A stretch of 64,000 nucleotides of DNA from Agromyces cerinus (GTDB lineage Bacteria; Actinomycetota; Actinomycetes; Actinomycetales; Microbacteriaceae). Position numbers and translations under genes: made by a program. Below the pieces are notes generated by a model, which was given only the letters and a program-made list of their open reading frames with translations, did no database searches and was not told the origin of the DNA. Location of the stretch: NCBI RefSeq assembly GCF_016907835.1, contig NZ_JAFBCT010000001.1, forward strand, positions 1,426,001-1,490,000, read 5' to 3'. Shown one piece after another: positions 26,453 to 37,858 of this stretch; position 1 is the stretch's first letter, and the number at the start of each line of letters is the position of its first letter.

Positions 26453-26803
26453 TCAGTGGAACGAGTCACCGCACGCGCAGCTGCCTTCTGCGTTCGGATT
26501 GTCGATCGTGAAGCCCTGCTTCTGGATCGTGTCCTCGAAGTCGATCGATGCGCCATCGAGGTACGGCACGCTCATCTTGTCGACGACGACCTCGACGCCC
26601 TCGTAGTCGACGACGGCGTCGCCGTCGAGCAGGCGCTCGTCGAAGTAGAGCTGGTAGATGAGGCCGGAGCAGCCGCCGGGCTGCACCGCGACGCGCAGGC
26701 GAAGGTCGTCGCGACCCTCCTGCTCGAGGAGGCTGCGCACCTTGTCGGCGGCGGGGTCGCTCAGCTTCACGCCGTGCGCGGTCTCGGTGATCGTGTCGCT
26801 CAT
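26453..26803 (-). CDS. erpA: Iron-sulfur cluster insertion protein (ErpA/A-type)
   Basis: A 116-residue A-type carrier that hands Fe-S clusters to apoproteins. The three ligand cysteines are in GGCSGLIYQL (about residue 47) and the C-terminal SCACGDSF. The start is MSDTITET at 26803, where GAGGAGAG lies 5 nt upstream. Placed beside the respiratory genes, it could serve the Rieske centre, but A-type carriers are general. ErpA and IscA cannot be separated with certainty by sequence alone. Confidence 0.9.
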   Translation of the reverse strand: MSDTITETAHGVKLSDPAADKVRSLLEQEGRDDLRLRVAVQPGGCSGLIYQLYFDERLLDGDAVVDYEGVEVVVDKMSVPYLDGASIDFEDTIQKQGFTIDNPNAEGSCACGDSFH

Positions 26804-26882
26804 GTCTCTCCTCGGTGCGTCAGGGAACGCGGAACCTTCTTCCATGGTAACCGCAGGAACGGCGACCGGGGCCGACCGGCTC

Positions 26883-28325
26883 TCAGGAATCCTCGCTCCG
26901 TGCGTCGAGACGGGCGAGGAAGAGCGCCTCGCTCAGCAGCGCACGCTGGAAGACGCCGAGGTGCAGCGACTCGTTGGGGCTGTGCGCACGCGAGTCGGGG
27001 TCCTCGACACCGGTCACGAGGATCTGTGCGGCGGGGAACTCGGCGACGAGCTCGGCGATGAACGGGATCGACCCGCCGACACCGATCTCGACGGGCTCCT
27101 TGCCCCAGGCCTCGGCCATCGCCGCATTCGATTCGGCGACCGCCCAGCCCGAGGTGTCGACGAGGAAGGGATTGCCGAGTTCGATCGCGTCGAACTCGAG
27201 CTTCGCGCCGAACGGTGCGTGGGATTCGAGGTGGGAGCGGATCGCGTCGAGGGCGTCGACGTCGCGCTGGCCTGGCGCGACGCGGGCGCTCACGCGCACT
27301 GCGACGCTCGGCACGAGCGTGTTCGAGGCGTTGGCAACCGAGGGCGCGTCGATGCCCGTGACCGTGATCGCCGGCTGCGCCCAGATGCGCGAGAGGATCT
27401 CGCCGCGCCCGATCGGGGTGACGCCATCGAGGAGGCCGGTCTCAGCGCGGAGCTGCGCCTCATCGTAGGCCGGCGTCTCGAGGTCGGCCGAGGTCAGCCC
27501 GTCGACCGCGACGGAGCCGTCAGCGTCGTGGAGGGTCGCGAGCAGCTGGATCGCGGCGAGCATGGCGTCGGGCACCGCTCCCCCGAACATGCCCGAGTGC
27601 GATGCGTGGCCGAGCGTCGCCACCCGCATGCGGAATGCCACCGCGCCGCGGAGCGCGACGGTCAGCGCCGGCGTCTCGAGGTCCCAGTTGCCGGAGTCGG
27701 CGACGACGATCGCGTCCGCCTCGAGCAGCTCGCGGTTCTCGTGCAGGAAGTTGGCGAACGAGAGCGAGCCCGACTCCTCCTCGCCCTCGATGAAGAGCGC
27801 GATGCCGAGGTCGAAGTCGGTGCCGAGCACCTCGGTGAGTGCGCGGATGGCACCGATGTGCGCCATCACGCCGGCCTTGTCGTCGGCGGCGCCGCGGCCG
27901 TACAGGCGGTCTCCGCGGAGCGTCGGCTCGAACGGGGACGACTCCCAGTCGGCGTCCTCGCCGGGCGGCTGCACGTCGTGGTGCGCGTAGAGGAGGACCG
28001 TCGGCCGCCCGTTGCGCGCAGCACGGCGCGCCACGACCGCCGGCTTGCCGAGCGGGGCATCCGCGCCCTCGCCCTCGCCGATCGCGGCGCGGCGGATCTC
28101 GACGAGGTCGAAGACGCCGAGCCCGCGTACGAGCTCGGCGACGGCCTCGGCGCTCGCCTCCACGTGGGCGTCGTCGAAGGCCGCCCAGGACACCGACGGG
28201 ATCTTCACAAGGCGCGTGAGATCGGCGATGGTGGAGGGAAAAGCGGCTTCGACGGCGCTGCGCAGCGCGTCGCTCGTGGTGGTGGGGTCGGAAGTTCCGC
28301 CGACGGCGGGATGAGACTCGGTCAT
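26883..28325 (-). CDS. M20/M25/M40-family metallopeptidase (dipeptidase)
   Basis: A 480-residue zinc aminoacyl-dipeptidase-like enzyme. Metal and catalytic residues are recognisable in LLYAHHDVQPPG, GRGAADDKAGVMAHIGA, FIEGEEESGS (catalytic and bridging Glu) and VVADSGNW. The lid domain has LGHASHSGMFGGAVPDA, and the closing TGVEDPDSRAHSPNE holds the last zinc ligand. Typical substrates are dipeptides or N-acyl amino acids. A TAAGAT hexamer ends 7 nt before the ATG, suggesting a leaderless message. Divergent from the DUF3043 gene. Confidence 0.9.
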   Translation of the reverse strand: MTESHPAVGGTSDPTTTSDALRSAVEAAFPSTIADLTRLVKIPSVSWAAFDDAHVEASAEAVAELVRGLGVFDLVEIRRAAIGEGEGADAPLGKPAVVARRAARNGRPTVLLYAHHDVQPPGEDADWESSPFEPTLRGDRLYGRGAADDKAGVMAHIGAIRALTEVLGTDFDLGIALFIEGEEESGSLSFANFLHENRELLEADAIVVADSGNWDLETPALTVALRGAVAFRMRVATLGHASHSGMFGGAVPDAMLAAIQLLATLHDADGSVAVDGLTSADLETPAYDEAQLRAETGLLDGVTPIGRGEILSRIWAQPAITVTGIDAPSVANASNTLVPSVAVRVSARVAPGQRDVDALDAIRSHLESHAPFGAKLEFDAIELGNPFLVDTSGWAVAESNAAMAEAWGKEPVEIGVGGSIPFIAELVAEFPAAQILVTGVEDPDSRAHSPNESLHLGVFQRALLSEALFLARLDARSEDS

Positions 28326-28330
28326 GCCGG

Positions 28331-28338
28331 TAATCTTA
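28331..28338. promoter_or_regulatory. Interleaved divergent -10 elements
   Basis: The octamer TAATCTTA reads as TAATCT on the plus strand and TAAGAT on the minus strand, so the two -10 hexamers overlap by 4 bp. The minus one sits 7 nt before the peptidase ATG; the plus one serves the DUF3043 gene, whose GTG has its own ribosome site. Confidence 0.5.
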
Positions 28339-28362
28339 AGGGGAACCGATTCGAGGAATCCC

Positions 28363-28947
28363 GTGGCCAAGAACCCGAACAACACCGAAGAACCGAGCGC
28401 CGAGACGCTCGAAGAGACCCAGGCTCGCCTGAAGGCCGGCAAGGGTGCGCCCACGCCGAGCCGAGCGCAGCAGGAGGCTGCGCGGAAGCGCCCGCTCGTG
28501 CCGAACGACCGCAAGGAGGCGGCGAAGCAGGCCCGTGCCAAGGCGGCGGAATCGCGCGAGCGGGCCCGCATCGGCATGGCGGTCGGCGACGAGCGCTACC
28601 TGCCCGCCCGCGACCGCGGCCCCCAGAAGAAGTACGTGCGCGACTACGTCGACGCACGGTTCAGCATCGGCGAGGTGCTCATCCCCGTGATGTTCGCCGT
28701 CATCCTGCTGACGTTCGTGCCCAGCGCCCAGGTGCAGTCCATCGGCATCCTCGCGCTCTGGTCGTTCTTCCTCGTCGCGGTCATCGACGTCATCGTGCTG
28801 GGCTTCATCCTCACGAAGAAGCTCGCTGCGAAGTTCGGCGCCGACAAGGTCGAGCGCGTGCGCTGGTACGCCGCGATGCGTGCACTGCAGCTGCGCCCGC
28901 TGCGCCTGCCGAAGCCGCAGGTCAAGCGCTGGAACTACCCCGAGTGA
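28363..28947 (+). CDS. DUF3043 membrane protein
   Basis: A 194-residue protein with a long charged cytoplasmic N-terminus (SETLEETQARLKAGKGAPTPS and RKEAAKQARAKAAESRERAR, coiled-coil-like), the DUF3043 signature GDERYLPARDRGPQKKYVRD, two membrane helices (about residues 108-130 and 138-160) and a basic tail ending QVKRWNYPE. Function unknown, although conserved across actinobacteria. GTG 28363 is preferred because GAGGAA precedes it; an ATG at 28324 overlaps the divergent peptidase start. Transcription ends at the hairpin 28950-28990. Confidence 0.85.
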   Translation: MAKNPNNTEEPSAETLEETQARLKAGKGAPTPSRAQQEAARKRPLVPNDRKEAAKQARAKAAESRERARIGMAVGDERYLPARDRGPQKKYVRDYVDARFSIGEVLIPVMFAVILLTFVPSAQVQSIGILALWSFFLVAVIDVIVLGFILTKKLAAKFGADKVERVRWYAAMRALQLRPLRLPKPQVKRWNYPE

Positions 28948-28949
28948 TC

Positions 28950-28990
28950 CGACTGCCTCGCGGCGGCGGCTTCGCCGCCCGGGGCAGTCG
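28950..28990. terminator. Bidirectional terminator
   Basis: CGACTGCC (28950-28957) pairs with GGCAGTCG (28983-28990), with an inner GGCGGC/GCCGCC stem over GGCTTC. It separates the convergent DUF3043 and phosphodiesterase-like genes. Confidence 0.75.
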
Positions 28991-29005
28991 CACGTCTCGA
29001 CCGCA

Positions 29006-30154
29006 TCAGTTGCGGCCGAACACTCCCCCGCGGATGAGCGGAACCCGGGTCTCCTCGTCACTGAGCGACCCGTGCTGGCCGATCATGGCCTCGGCCTGAC
29101 GGTTCGGCTCCCTGCGGTCGTAGTAGGCGATGCCGGCCCGCGCCGCGATGATGACGTCGCCGATGCGATCGCGCACGTCGCCCGCGACCTCGCCGTAGAG
29201 CCCGGCCTCGATCGCCTCGTCGCGGCTCACGACCCACGAACGGTGCCCCTCGGCGGCGCGCCATCCCTCGACGAGGGCGGTGCGAGCGGATGCCTCGAGC
29301 CCGGGTTCGAAGTACAGCGCCACGCAGCGCGGCTCTCCCCCGACGTGACGCACCCCGACGAGCAGTTCGGGCCGGTCGTCGATGAAGACGTGTCGGTGCG
29401 CGGGCACGTCGACCACGCCGTGGTCGGCGGTGACGAGGAGACCGGCGCCACGTGGCATCCGTCGTTCGAATGCGGCCAGTTCGGCGTCGAGCGTCTCGAG
29501 CTGGCCGAGCCACTTGTCCGACTCCCAGCCGTGGGCATGCGCGGCCTGGTCGAGTTCGGGAACGTAGAGGTAGACGACCGCGCGCTCACCGGTCGCGAGG
29601 ATGCGATCGGCTTCGGCGAAGCGGTCGGCGACGGATGCCCCGGGCCGGTACTCGGCTCCGCGGAGCACCGCGCGAGTGAAGCCCGAGTCGGAGTATCTGG
29701 CGGCTCCGATCGCGTAGCTCGGGATGCCGGCCTCGCGCATCGTCTCGAAGAGCGTGGGCAGGCGTTGCCAGGTCTCGGGCGGCATGCCCGCGTCCCATCC
29801 GCTCAGCTGGTTGACGAGGCGATCGTGCGCTGCGTCCAGCACGCGGTAGCCGACGAGACCGTGATCGCCGGGAGGGCGGCCCGTCGCGAACGTCGCGATC
29901 GCGGCCGCCGTCGTCGACGGGAACACGGTGCGGAGCACGTCGCGCTTCGCCATGCGGGAGGCGAGGAACCTGGCGTGCCCGGCACGCGACTGGATGTTCG
30001 ATGCGCCGAGTCCGTCGACGAGCACGACGACGACGGCAGTCGCCCGGGGAAGGCCGAGATCGTTCGGAAGGCCCTGAACGGCCGACATCGAACTGCCGAG
30101 CACCCCGGCAAGGCGTGGGGCGGTGTCGGCGGGCACCGGTAGCATGGCAGACAT
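29006..30154 (-). CDS. Alkaline phosphatase-superfamily (nucleotide pyrophosphatase/PDE-like) protein
   Basis: A 382-residue metalloenzyme of the type I phosphodiesterase/nucleotide pyrophosphatase fold. [14 protein letters not shown] (about residue 42) gives the first metal Asp, [20 protein letters not shown] the nucleophilic Thr, and [14 protein letters not shown] and [15 protein letters not shown] the remaining metal ligands. No signal peptide is visible, so it is probably cytoplasmic. Substrates in this family are phosphodiesters or pyrophosphates. CAGACT ends 7 nt before the ATG at 30154, so it is possibly leaderless. Divergent from the topoisomerase gene. Confidence 0.85.
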   Translation of the reverse strand: MSAMLPVPADTAPRLAGVLGSSMSAVQGLPNDLGLPRATAVVVVLVDGLGASNIQSRAGHARFLASRMAKRDVLRTVFPSTTAAAIATFATGRPPGDHGLVGYRVLDAAHDRLVNQLSGWDAGMPPETWQRLPTLFETMREAGIPSYAIGAARYSDSGFTRAVLRGAEYRPGASVADRFAEADRILATGERAVVYLYVPELDQAAHAHGWESDKWLGQLETLDAELAAFERRMPRGAGLLVTADHGVVDVPAHRHVFIDDRPELLVGVRHVGGEPRCVALYFEPGLEASARTALVEGWRAAEGHRSWVVSRDEAIEAGLYGEVAGDVRDRIGDVIIAARAGIAYYDRREPNRQAEAMIGQHGSLSDEETRVPLIRGGVFGRN

Positions 30155-30228
30155 CGCGCCCAGTCTGGCACAGGCCGGGCGCGCCCCTGTTTCCCGCGTG
30201 CACGCCACGCCCGGCCCAGATACGACGG

Positions 30229-32703
30229 ATGACCCGAGCAAAGAATCAGCCCGCTGAAGAACCGATCGTCGAGCGCATCGAAGACGTCGACGTCGCCGCA
30301 GAGATGCAGGGCTCGTTCCTCGAGTACGCGTATTCCGTCATCTACTCGCGGGCGCTTCCCGACGCCCGCGACGGTCTGAAGCCCGTGCAGCGGCGCATCC
30401 TCTACCAGATGACCGAGATGGGCCTGCGGCCCGATCGCGGCCACGTGAAGTCGGCGCGCGTCGTCGGCGAGGTCATGGGCAAGCTCCACCCGCACGGCGA
30501 CACGGCCATCTACGACACCCTCGTGCGCATGGCGCAGGCGTTCACCTTGCGCGTGCCGCTCATCGACGGTCACGGCAACTTCGGCTCGCTCGACGACGGC
30601 CCTGCAGCGTCGCGATACACCGAAGCCCGTCTCGCCTCCCCCGCGCTCGCGATGACCGACGGACTCGACGAGAACGTCGTCGACTTCGTGCCGAACTACG
30701 ACAACCAGCTGACCCAGCCCGAAGTGCTCCCCGCCGCCTACCCGAACCTGCTCGTCAACGGTGCGAGCGGCATCGCGGTCGGCATGGCGACCAACATGGC
30801 GCCGCACAACCTCATCGAGGTCGTCGGCGCCGCGCGGCACCTCATCGCGCACCCGAACGCCACTCTCGACGAGCTCATGGAGTACGTGCCCGGCCCCGAC
30901 CTGCCCACGGGCGGCACCATCGTGGGGCTCTCGGGCATCAAAGACGCCTACGCCACCGGTCGCGGCAGCTTCAAGACGCGCGCCAAGGTCAGCGTCGAGT
31001 CGATCACCGCCCGTAAGACCGGACTCGTCGTCACCGAGCTGCCCTACCTCGTCGGCCCCGAGAAGGTCATCGAGAAGATCAAAGACGGCGTCAACGCCAA
31101 GAAGATCAACGGCATCTCCGACGTCACCGACCTCACCGACCGCACGAACGGGCTGCGGCTCGTCATCGGCATCAAGACGGGCTTCAGCCCCGAGGCCGTG
31201 CTCGAGCAGCTCTACCGGCTCACGCCGCTCGAGGACTCGTTCAACATCAACAACGTCGCACTCGTCGACGGCGGACCCCAGACCCTGGGCCTGCGGGAGC
31301 TGCTCCAGGTCTACGTGGCGCACCGCATCTCGGTCGTCACCCGCCGCTCCGAGTACCGGCTCGCCCGACGGCGCGAACGCCTGCACCTCGTCGACGGCCT
31401 CCTCATCGCGATCCTCGACATCGACGAGGTCATCCAGCTCATCCGCGGCAGCGACGACACCGCCGCCGCACGCGCTCGCCTGATCGAGGTCTTCGACCTC
31501 AGCCAGGTGCAAGCCGACTACATCCTCGAACTGCAGCTGCGCCGACTCACGAAGTTCTCGCGCATCGAGCTCGAGGCCGAGCGCGACAAGCTGCGCGCCG
31601 AGATCGCCGAGCTCGAGGCACTGCTCTCGAGCCGGCACCGCATCGAGGCCCTCGTCTCCGACGAGCTCGCCGAGATCGCCGAGCGCTTCGGCACTCCGCG
31701 CCGCACCCTGCTCACCGACGCCCGGCCGAGCATCGCCGGCGCCGCCGCCAAGCGGGCCGCCGCGATCCTCGAAGTCGCCGACGTGCCCTGCCGGGTCTTC
31801 CTCTCGGCCACCGGTCGCATCGCACGCGTCGACCTGCCCGTGGGCGACGAGGGCGCACCCGTCATCTCCGTTCCCGCCCGTCGCAGCAAGCACGACGCGA
31901 TCCGCTCGACGCTCGACACGACGAGCCGGGCCGAGATCGGCGCCGTCACGAGCCTCGGCCGACTCATCCGCTTCACTCCGGTCGACCTGCCGATGCTGCC
32001 GCCCACCTCGGTGCAGCTGGGCGCCGGCGTCAAGATCGGCGACTATCTCACGCTGCCGAACCGCGACGAGAAGGTACTCGCGATCGTCTCGCTCGATTCC
32101 GATCGGTCGATCGCGCTCGGCACGAAGCAGGGCGTCGTCAAACGCGTCGCCACCGGCGCGTACCCGAACAAGCCCGAGTTCGAAGTGATCGGTCTGAAGG
32201 CGGGCGATGAGGTCGTCGGAGCCGTGCAGGGCGACGAGACCGACGAACTCGTGTTCGTCGCCACCGACGCGCAGTTGCTGCGGTTCCCCGCTGCCACCGT
32301 GCGCCCGCAGGGCTGCCCCGCGGGCGGCATGGCCGGCATCAACCTCGGGGCCGGTGCCCACATCGTGCACTTCACGAGCATCGCCGCAGACGACGTGCCC
32401 GAGGCGGTCGTCGTCACGATCGCGGCGACGACGGACACCCTGCTCGGTACCGACCCCGGCAGCGCCAAGGTCAGCGACTTCGCCGAGTTCCCGGCGAAGG
32501 GCCGCGCGACCGGCGGAGTGCGCGCGCAGCGCTTCCTGAAGGGCGAAGACGCGTTGCACCTCGCCTGGGTCGGCCGCTCCCCTGCGCTGGCCGTCGGACC
32601 CGATGGCACGGCCCGTACGCTGCCCGACGGCGGGGCGAAGCGCGACGGGTCGGGCCAGCCGCTCGAGGCCGTCGTCGGCGCGATCGGCACGCGCATCGGC
32701 TGA
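30229..32703 (+). CDS. parC: DNA topoisomerase IV subunit A (GyrA/ParC family)
   Basis: An 824-residue breakage-reunion subunit. The quinolone-region helix reads [12 protein letters not shown], and the DNA-attaching tyrosine is Tyr130 in [11 protein letters not shown] coiled-coil tower ([20 protein letters not shown]) and C-terminal beta-propeller blades follow. The clear GyrA box of gyrase is missing, with only [12 protein letters not shown] in its place, which together with the nearby parE-type gene supports decatenating topoisomerase IV over gyrase. The start is ATG 30229; no good ribosome site is visible. In actinobacteria both names are used for this second topoisomerase. Confidence 0.9.
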   Translation: MTRAKNQPAEEPIVERIEDVDVAAEMQGSFLEYAYSVIYSRALPDARDGLKPVQRRILYQMTEMGLRPDRGHVKSARVVGEVMGKLHPHGDTAIYDTLVRMAQAFTLRVPLIDGHGNFGSLDDGPAASRYTEARLASPALAMTDGLDENVVDFVPNYDNQLTQPEVLPAAYPNLLVNGASGIAVGMATNMAPHNLIEVVGAARHLIAHPNATLDELMEYVPGPDLPTGGTIVGLSGIKDAYATGRGSFKTRAKVSVESITARKTGLVVTELPYLVGPEKVIEKIKDGVNAKKINGISDVTDLTDRTNGLRLVIGIKTGFSPEAVLEQLYRLTPLEDSFNINNVALVDGGPQTLGLRELLQVYVAHRISVVTRRSEYRLARRRERLHLVDGLLIAILDIDEVIQLIRGSDDTAAARARLIEVFDLSQVQADYILELQLRRLTKFSRIELEAERDKLRAEIAELEALLSSRHRIEALVSDELAEIAERFGTPRRTLLTDARPSIAGAAAKRAAAILEVADVPCRVFLSATGRIARVDLPVGDEGAPVISVPARRSKHDAIRSTLDTTSRAEIGAVTSLGRLIRFTPVDLPMLPPTSVQLGAGVKIGDYLTLPNRDEKVLAIVSLDSDRSIALGTKQGVVKRVATGAYPNKPEFEVIGLKAGDEVVGAVQGDETDELVFVATDAQLLRFPAATVRPQGCPAGGMAGINLGAGAHIVHFTSIAADDVPEAVVVTIAATTDTLLGTDPGSAKVSDFAEFPAKGRATGGVRAQRFLKGEDALHLAWVGRSPALAVGPDGTARTLPDGGAKRDGSGQPLEAVVGAIGTRIG

Positions 32704-32815
32704 CGTCGTACGTCGGGCTTGACGCGGGCACGGTCGAGGGGCATATTCGGCCGTGCCGGCCGCTGAACGCCGTACTCGTTGTGCGCCGGCTCTCTGGCGA
32801 ACGGGAGGGGCGCTC

Positions 32816-34165
32816 ATGGGGCGCACGACGCTGCACGACATCTCCGGCACGGTGCTGGAACCGGGAGACGACGGCTACGACGAGGCCCGCACTGTCTGGA
32901 ACGGCATGGTCGACCGGCATCCGCGCTACATCGTGCGGTGCGCCGACGCGACCGACGTCGCCACGGCGATCCGGTTCGGCACGCAGAACGACCTCGAGAT
33001 CGGCGTGCGCTGCGGCGGGCACGGCATCGTCGGACACGCGGTCGCCGATGACGGTCTCATGATCGATCTCCGGCCCATGGGCGATGTGCAGGTCGATGCG
33101 CTCGGGCGGCGCGCGCGGGTGCAGGGCGGCGCCCTCCTCGGCGCCCTCGACCGAGCCGCACAGCAGCACGGCCTCGCAACGACGGCGGGGAACGTCTCGC
33201 ACACCGGCGTCGGCGGGCTCACCCTCGGTGGCGGCATGGGCTGGCTCGCGAGGCGGCTCGGGCTCGCCTGCGACAACGTGCTCGCGTTCGAGCTCGTCAC
33301 GGCCGATGGTGAGCTGCTGCGGGTCGACCGCGATTCCAATCGCGAACTCGATTGGGCGCTTCGCGGCGGCGGCGGCAACTTCGGTGTCGTCACCGCGTTC
33401 GAGTTCGCACTGCACCCCGAACCCGGCGACGCGATCGCCGTCGAGTTCCACTATCCGATCGAGGATGTCGCGGACGCTGAGGCCGCCGCAGCTGCGATGC
33501 GCGCATGGCGCGACCTCAGCATCGACGCGCCGCGCGAGTCGACCTTCACCGCGACGATCTCCGGCGGGACGGTGGCGCTCGGGTTCGTGTGGGTCGGTGA
33601 TCCACTCGACGCTCGTGCACGCATCGTCGCGCTCGAGCAGCGCCTCGACCACGCCGCCCCTCCCGCTGCGAGATCAGTCGATCCGCTCAGCTACCTGCAG
33701 TTGCAGACGCGCGAAGACGACGTCGAAGGCCACGCATGGCGTCGGTACTGGAAGGGACACTACTTCCGCGAGCTCGGCGATGACCTGATCGAAGCGCTGC
33801 TCGATCGCGATGACGAACTCTCGCCCGACGTGAGTCTGCAGGCATACGGCGGGGCCATCGCGGACGTTCCCGGCGACGCCACAGCCTTCTCGAGGCGCGA
33901 CACGGCGTTCGAGTTCGTGGCGGCCTCCCGCTGGCGCTCGCCCCACGAGGATGCGCCGCGGATTGCGGCCGCCCGGCGCTACGCGAGCACGATGGACGAG
34001 TACTCGAGCGGCGCGTACGTCAACGTGCTCGGCGACGATGGAGAGGCGGGGCTCCGTCGGGCGTACTCGACCGATCAACTGACACGACTGACCGCCGTCA
34101 AGGACGCGTACGATCCCGGCAACGTCTTCCATCTGAATCAGAACATCCGACCGACGTCGGGGTGA
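32816..34165 (+). CDS. FAD-binding oxidoreductase, berberine bridge enzyme-like
   Basis: A 449-residue PCMH-type flavoprotein. RYIVRCADATDVATAIRFGT begins the FAD domain, and CGGHGIVGHAVADDGLMIDL holds the histidine that usually links covalently to FAD. GGLTLGGGMGWLARRLGLAC with the nearby Cys could provide a second link, as in bicovalent BBE-like enzymes. The protein ends NVFHLNQNIRP, the standard BBE C-terminus. Members oxidise sugars, alcohols or alkaloids; the substrate is unknown. GGGAGGGG lies 6 nt before the ATG. Two nt after its stop begins a remnant of the parE 3' end, so it may lie at an old insertion boundary. Confidence 0.88.
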   Translation: MGRTTLHDISGTVLEPGDDGYDEARTVWNGMVDRHPRYIVRCADATDVATAIRFGTQNDLEIGVRCGGHGIVGHAVADDGLMIDLRPMGDVQVDALGRRARVQGGALLGALDRAAQQHGLATTAGNVSHTGVGGLTLGGGMGWLARRLGLACDNVLAFELVTADGELLRVDRDSNRELDWALRGGGGNFGVVTAFEFALHPEPGDAIAVEFHYPIEDVADAEAAAAAMRAWRDLSIDAPRESTFTATISGGTVALGFVWVGDPLDARARIVALEQRLDHAAPPAARSVDPLSYLQLQTREDDVEGHAWRRYWKGHYFRELGDDLIEALLDRDDELSPDVSLQAYGGAIADVPGDATAFSRRDTAFEFVAASRWRSPHEDAPRIAAARRYASTMDEYSSGAYVNVLGDDGEAGLRRAYSTDQLTRLTAVKDAYDPGNVFHLNQNIRPTSG

Positions 34166-34168
34166 ACG

Positions 34169-34210
34169 TCACACTTCGATGCGGTCGTGCTCGAGCGAGT
34201 CGGAGCTCTC
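34169..34210 (-). pseudogene. Duplicated, degenerate 3' end of parE
   Basis: On the minus strand these 14 codons read ESSDSLEHDRIEV and stop, against ESSDALERDRIDA and stop at the real end of parE (35320-35361). Across 34168-34211 the DNA matches in 39 of 44 positions, and the similarity stops abruptly upstream of the ESSD codons. The differences fall mostly at silent or conservative sites, so this looks like the tail of a related parE allele, not a random match. The metalloprotease gene lies between the two copies. Confidence 0.75.
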
Positions 34211-34229
34211 GCGGCACGCGCTGAAATCC

Positions 34230-34259
34230 TTGACACGCCCGAATCTCGCAGGCTACGTT
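34230..34259 (+). promoter_or_regulatory. Promoter of the metalloprotease gene
   Basis: A perfect TTGACA (34230-34235), an 18-nt spacer and TACGTT (34254-34259) form one of the few complete -35/-10 pairs in the window. It lies about 130 bp before the protease ATG, inside the apparent insertion. Confidence 0.55.
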
Positions 34260-34280
34260 GTGCCTACTTCGGGGGACAGA

Positions 34281-34326
34281 CAACGACGCCTGACCTATGG
34301 ACTGGCAACGACGCCCGACCCATGGA
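34281..34326 (+). repeat. 21-bp direct repeat in the protease leader
   Basis: Copies at 34281-34301 and 34306-34326 match at 19 of 21 positions (CAACGACGCCTGACCTATGGA in the first). The period is 25 bp. It lies between promoter and gene, where a regulator or an mRNA structure could use it. Confidence 0.75.
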
Positions 34327-34387
34327 ACCGAAGCCGCTCGCCGACCAGGCGAACGGAGATTCGCTCATTTCAGAAGGAGCACACTGC

Positions 34388-35203
34388 ATGAGAATCACGA
34401 GAACACTCGCGCTCGCCGCCACCGCGGCCGCCGCGCTCGCTGTCGGCACGGTAATCCCGGCCGCCGGCGCAACCCCGCTCGATGACTCCGACGTTCCCTC
34501 CTACCAGGAGTTCGCGGCATCGACCTACCGAGACGTCGATGGCGGCTACATCGTCAATGGTGACGAGGTGATCTCGGACAAGGGCGACCTGCGGAACTTC
34601 TACGACCTGCTCGTCGGTCCCGAGACGCCGACCGATGGTCTCATCGTCAACACGGTCAACGGCGCCGACGACAAGTGGTCGGCCTCGCAGGTCGGCAACC
34701 TCACCTATTGCGTCAGCACGAAGTTCGGCACGCGTCACGCCGATGTCGTCAACGCGATGGCGAGCGGCGCGGCTCTCTGGGAGTCCGCGTCATCGAAGAT
34801 CAACTTCGTGTACGTGAGCAGCGCCGACGGCCAGTGCACGACGCGCAACAAGTCGGTACTGTTCTCGGTCGAGCCGGTGCAGACCTCGCAGTACATCGCC
34901 CGTGCGTTCTTCCCGAGCACGCCCGACCGTCAGCAGAACGTGCTCATCGACGACTCGATCTGGAGCTCGGGCTCCTGGACGCCGACCAACATCCTCGGTC
35001 ACGAACTCGGCCACACCCTCGGGTTCCGGCACGAGCACACGCGTCCCGAATCGGGCACGTGCTTCGAAGACAACAACTGGCGTCCGCTGACGCCGTACGA
35101 CTCTTCCTCGATCATGCACTACCCGCAGTGCAACGGTTCGTCCGACGATCTGTCGATGACGAGCTCCGACCGCACGGGGGCCGTCGCGCTCTACGGCAAC
35201 TGA
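34388..35203 (+). CDS. Secreted HEIGH-type (M57-like) zinc metalloprotease
   Basis: A 271-residue precursor. A Sec signal (basic MRITRT, then LALAATAAAALAVGTVIPAA, cut after AGA near residue 31) precedes a short pro-region and a zincin domain. The zinc motif is ILGHELGHTLGFRHEHTRPE, that is H-E-x-x-H-x-x-G-x-x-H near residue 206, with the downstream Met-turn SIMHYPQC. This is the pattern of the dual-action HEIGH metallopeptidase family. Four cysteines suggest two disulfides, consistent with export. AGAAGGAG lies 8 nt before the ATG. It lies between two copies of the parE tail and looks newly inserted. Confidence 0.85.
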   Translation: MRITRTLALAATAAAALAVGTVIPAAGATPLDDSDVPSYQEFAASTYRDVDGGYIVNGDEVISDKGDLRNFYDLLVGPETPTDGLIVNTVNGADDKWSASQVGNLTYCVSTKFGTRHADVVNAMASGAALWESASSKINFVYVSSADGQCTTRNKSVLFSVEPVQTSQYIARAFFPSTPDRQQNVLIDDSIWSSGSWTPTNILGHELGHTLGFRHEHTRPESGTCFEDNNWRPLTPYDSSSIMHYPQCNGSSDDLSMTSSDRTGAVALYGN

Positions 35204-35236
35204 GTCACCGCTCTCGTCAGAACGCTGTCAGAGTGT

Positions 35237-35272
35237 CCGCTGGGCTCGGTCGTATTCGACCGGGCCCAGCGG
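35237..35272. terminator. Terminator between metalloprotease and parE
   Basis: A 16-bp stem (35237-35252 with 35257-35272, one G-U wobble) with loop TATT. It can serve the forward protease gene and the reverse parE gene. Confidence 0.8.
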
Positions 35273-35319
35273 TGCGTCGTCACGCGGGGCGAGAGCATCC
35301 GGCCGCCGCCGGCTCAGCG

Positions 35320-37398
<2,079 letters not shown>

Positions 37399-37544
37399 GT
37401 CGAACAAGCCTACTGAGCTGCACCGACACATCCGTTCAGCCACTACGCGCTGAGCGAAATGCCCGGCCCAACGGAAGGAACCGGCCCCCACTCGTGTTTT
37501 CATTGATGAACGGAACACCACGCATGAGCGACGAAGGAGGAGCC

Positions 37545-37778
37545 ATGACCCAATACACCGAGACCACCGGTGCGGTCGATGAACTCGAGACCCCTTACGA
37601 GCTCACCGCGCTCGATCGATGCGATGCCTGCGGCGCGCAGGCGTACATCCGCGTCGTCGTCGCGAGCGGCGAACTGCTGTTCTGCGCCCACCACGGTCGC
37701 AAGCACCAGGAGAAGCTCTCGCAGATCGCGCACAGCTGGCACGACGAGTCGAGCAAGCTGCTCGGCGACCGCAGCTGA
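37545..37778 (+). CDS. DUF7455-type small zinc-binding protein
   Basis: A 77-residue protein with a compact cysteine/histidine set: LDRCDACGAQAYIRV then LLFCAHHGRKHQEKL, which could coordinate one zinc ion. This small conserved protein is regularly found between sigA and parE in actinobacteria; its role is unknown. The start is well supported by GAAGGAGGAG 3-6 nt upstream. Transcribed away from parE and ended by the hairpin at 37791-37821. Confidence 0.82.
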   Translation: MTQYTETTGAVDELETPYELTALDRCDACGAQAYIRVVVASGELLFCAHHGRKHQEKLSQIAHSWHDESSKLLGDRS

Positions 37779-37790
37779 CCGACCGACTCC

Positions 37791-37821
37791 ACGAACGCCC
37801 CGGCTCGTCCGGGGCGTTCGT
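37791..37821. terminator. Bidirectional terminator
   Basis: ACGAACGCCCCGG pairs perfectly with CCGGGGCGTTCGT over a CTCGT loop (13-bp stem). It lies between the DUF7455 gene and the end of the convergent murT-gatD operon. Confidence 0.88.
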
Positions 37822-37824
37822 CGT

Positions 37825-37858
37825 TTCAGGACTCGGGAGGCTTCAGGACTCGGGAAGC
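37825..37858 (-). repeat. 17-bp tandem duplication at the gatD 3' end
   Basis: TTCAGGACTCGGGAGGC (37825-37841) and TTCAGGACTCGGGAAGC (37842-37858) are adjacent and differ at one base. The second copy contains the last codons and stop of gatD; the first repeats them after the stop. Confidence 0.8.

Noticed and set aside
30229..32703. Calling the A subunit gyrA
   Set aside because: No canonical GyrA box is seen and the partner gene is parE-like next to sigA. The alternative name is still possible because actinobacterial annotation varies.
29803..32850. A 1015-codon minus-strand open frame across the topoisomerase A gene
   Set aside because: Antisense shadow of the topoisomerase A gene; the translation is dominated by Asp/Arg/Gly runs with no domain, and the sense gene has all catalytic motifs.
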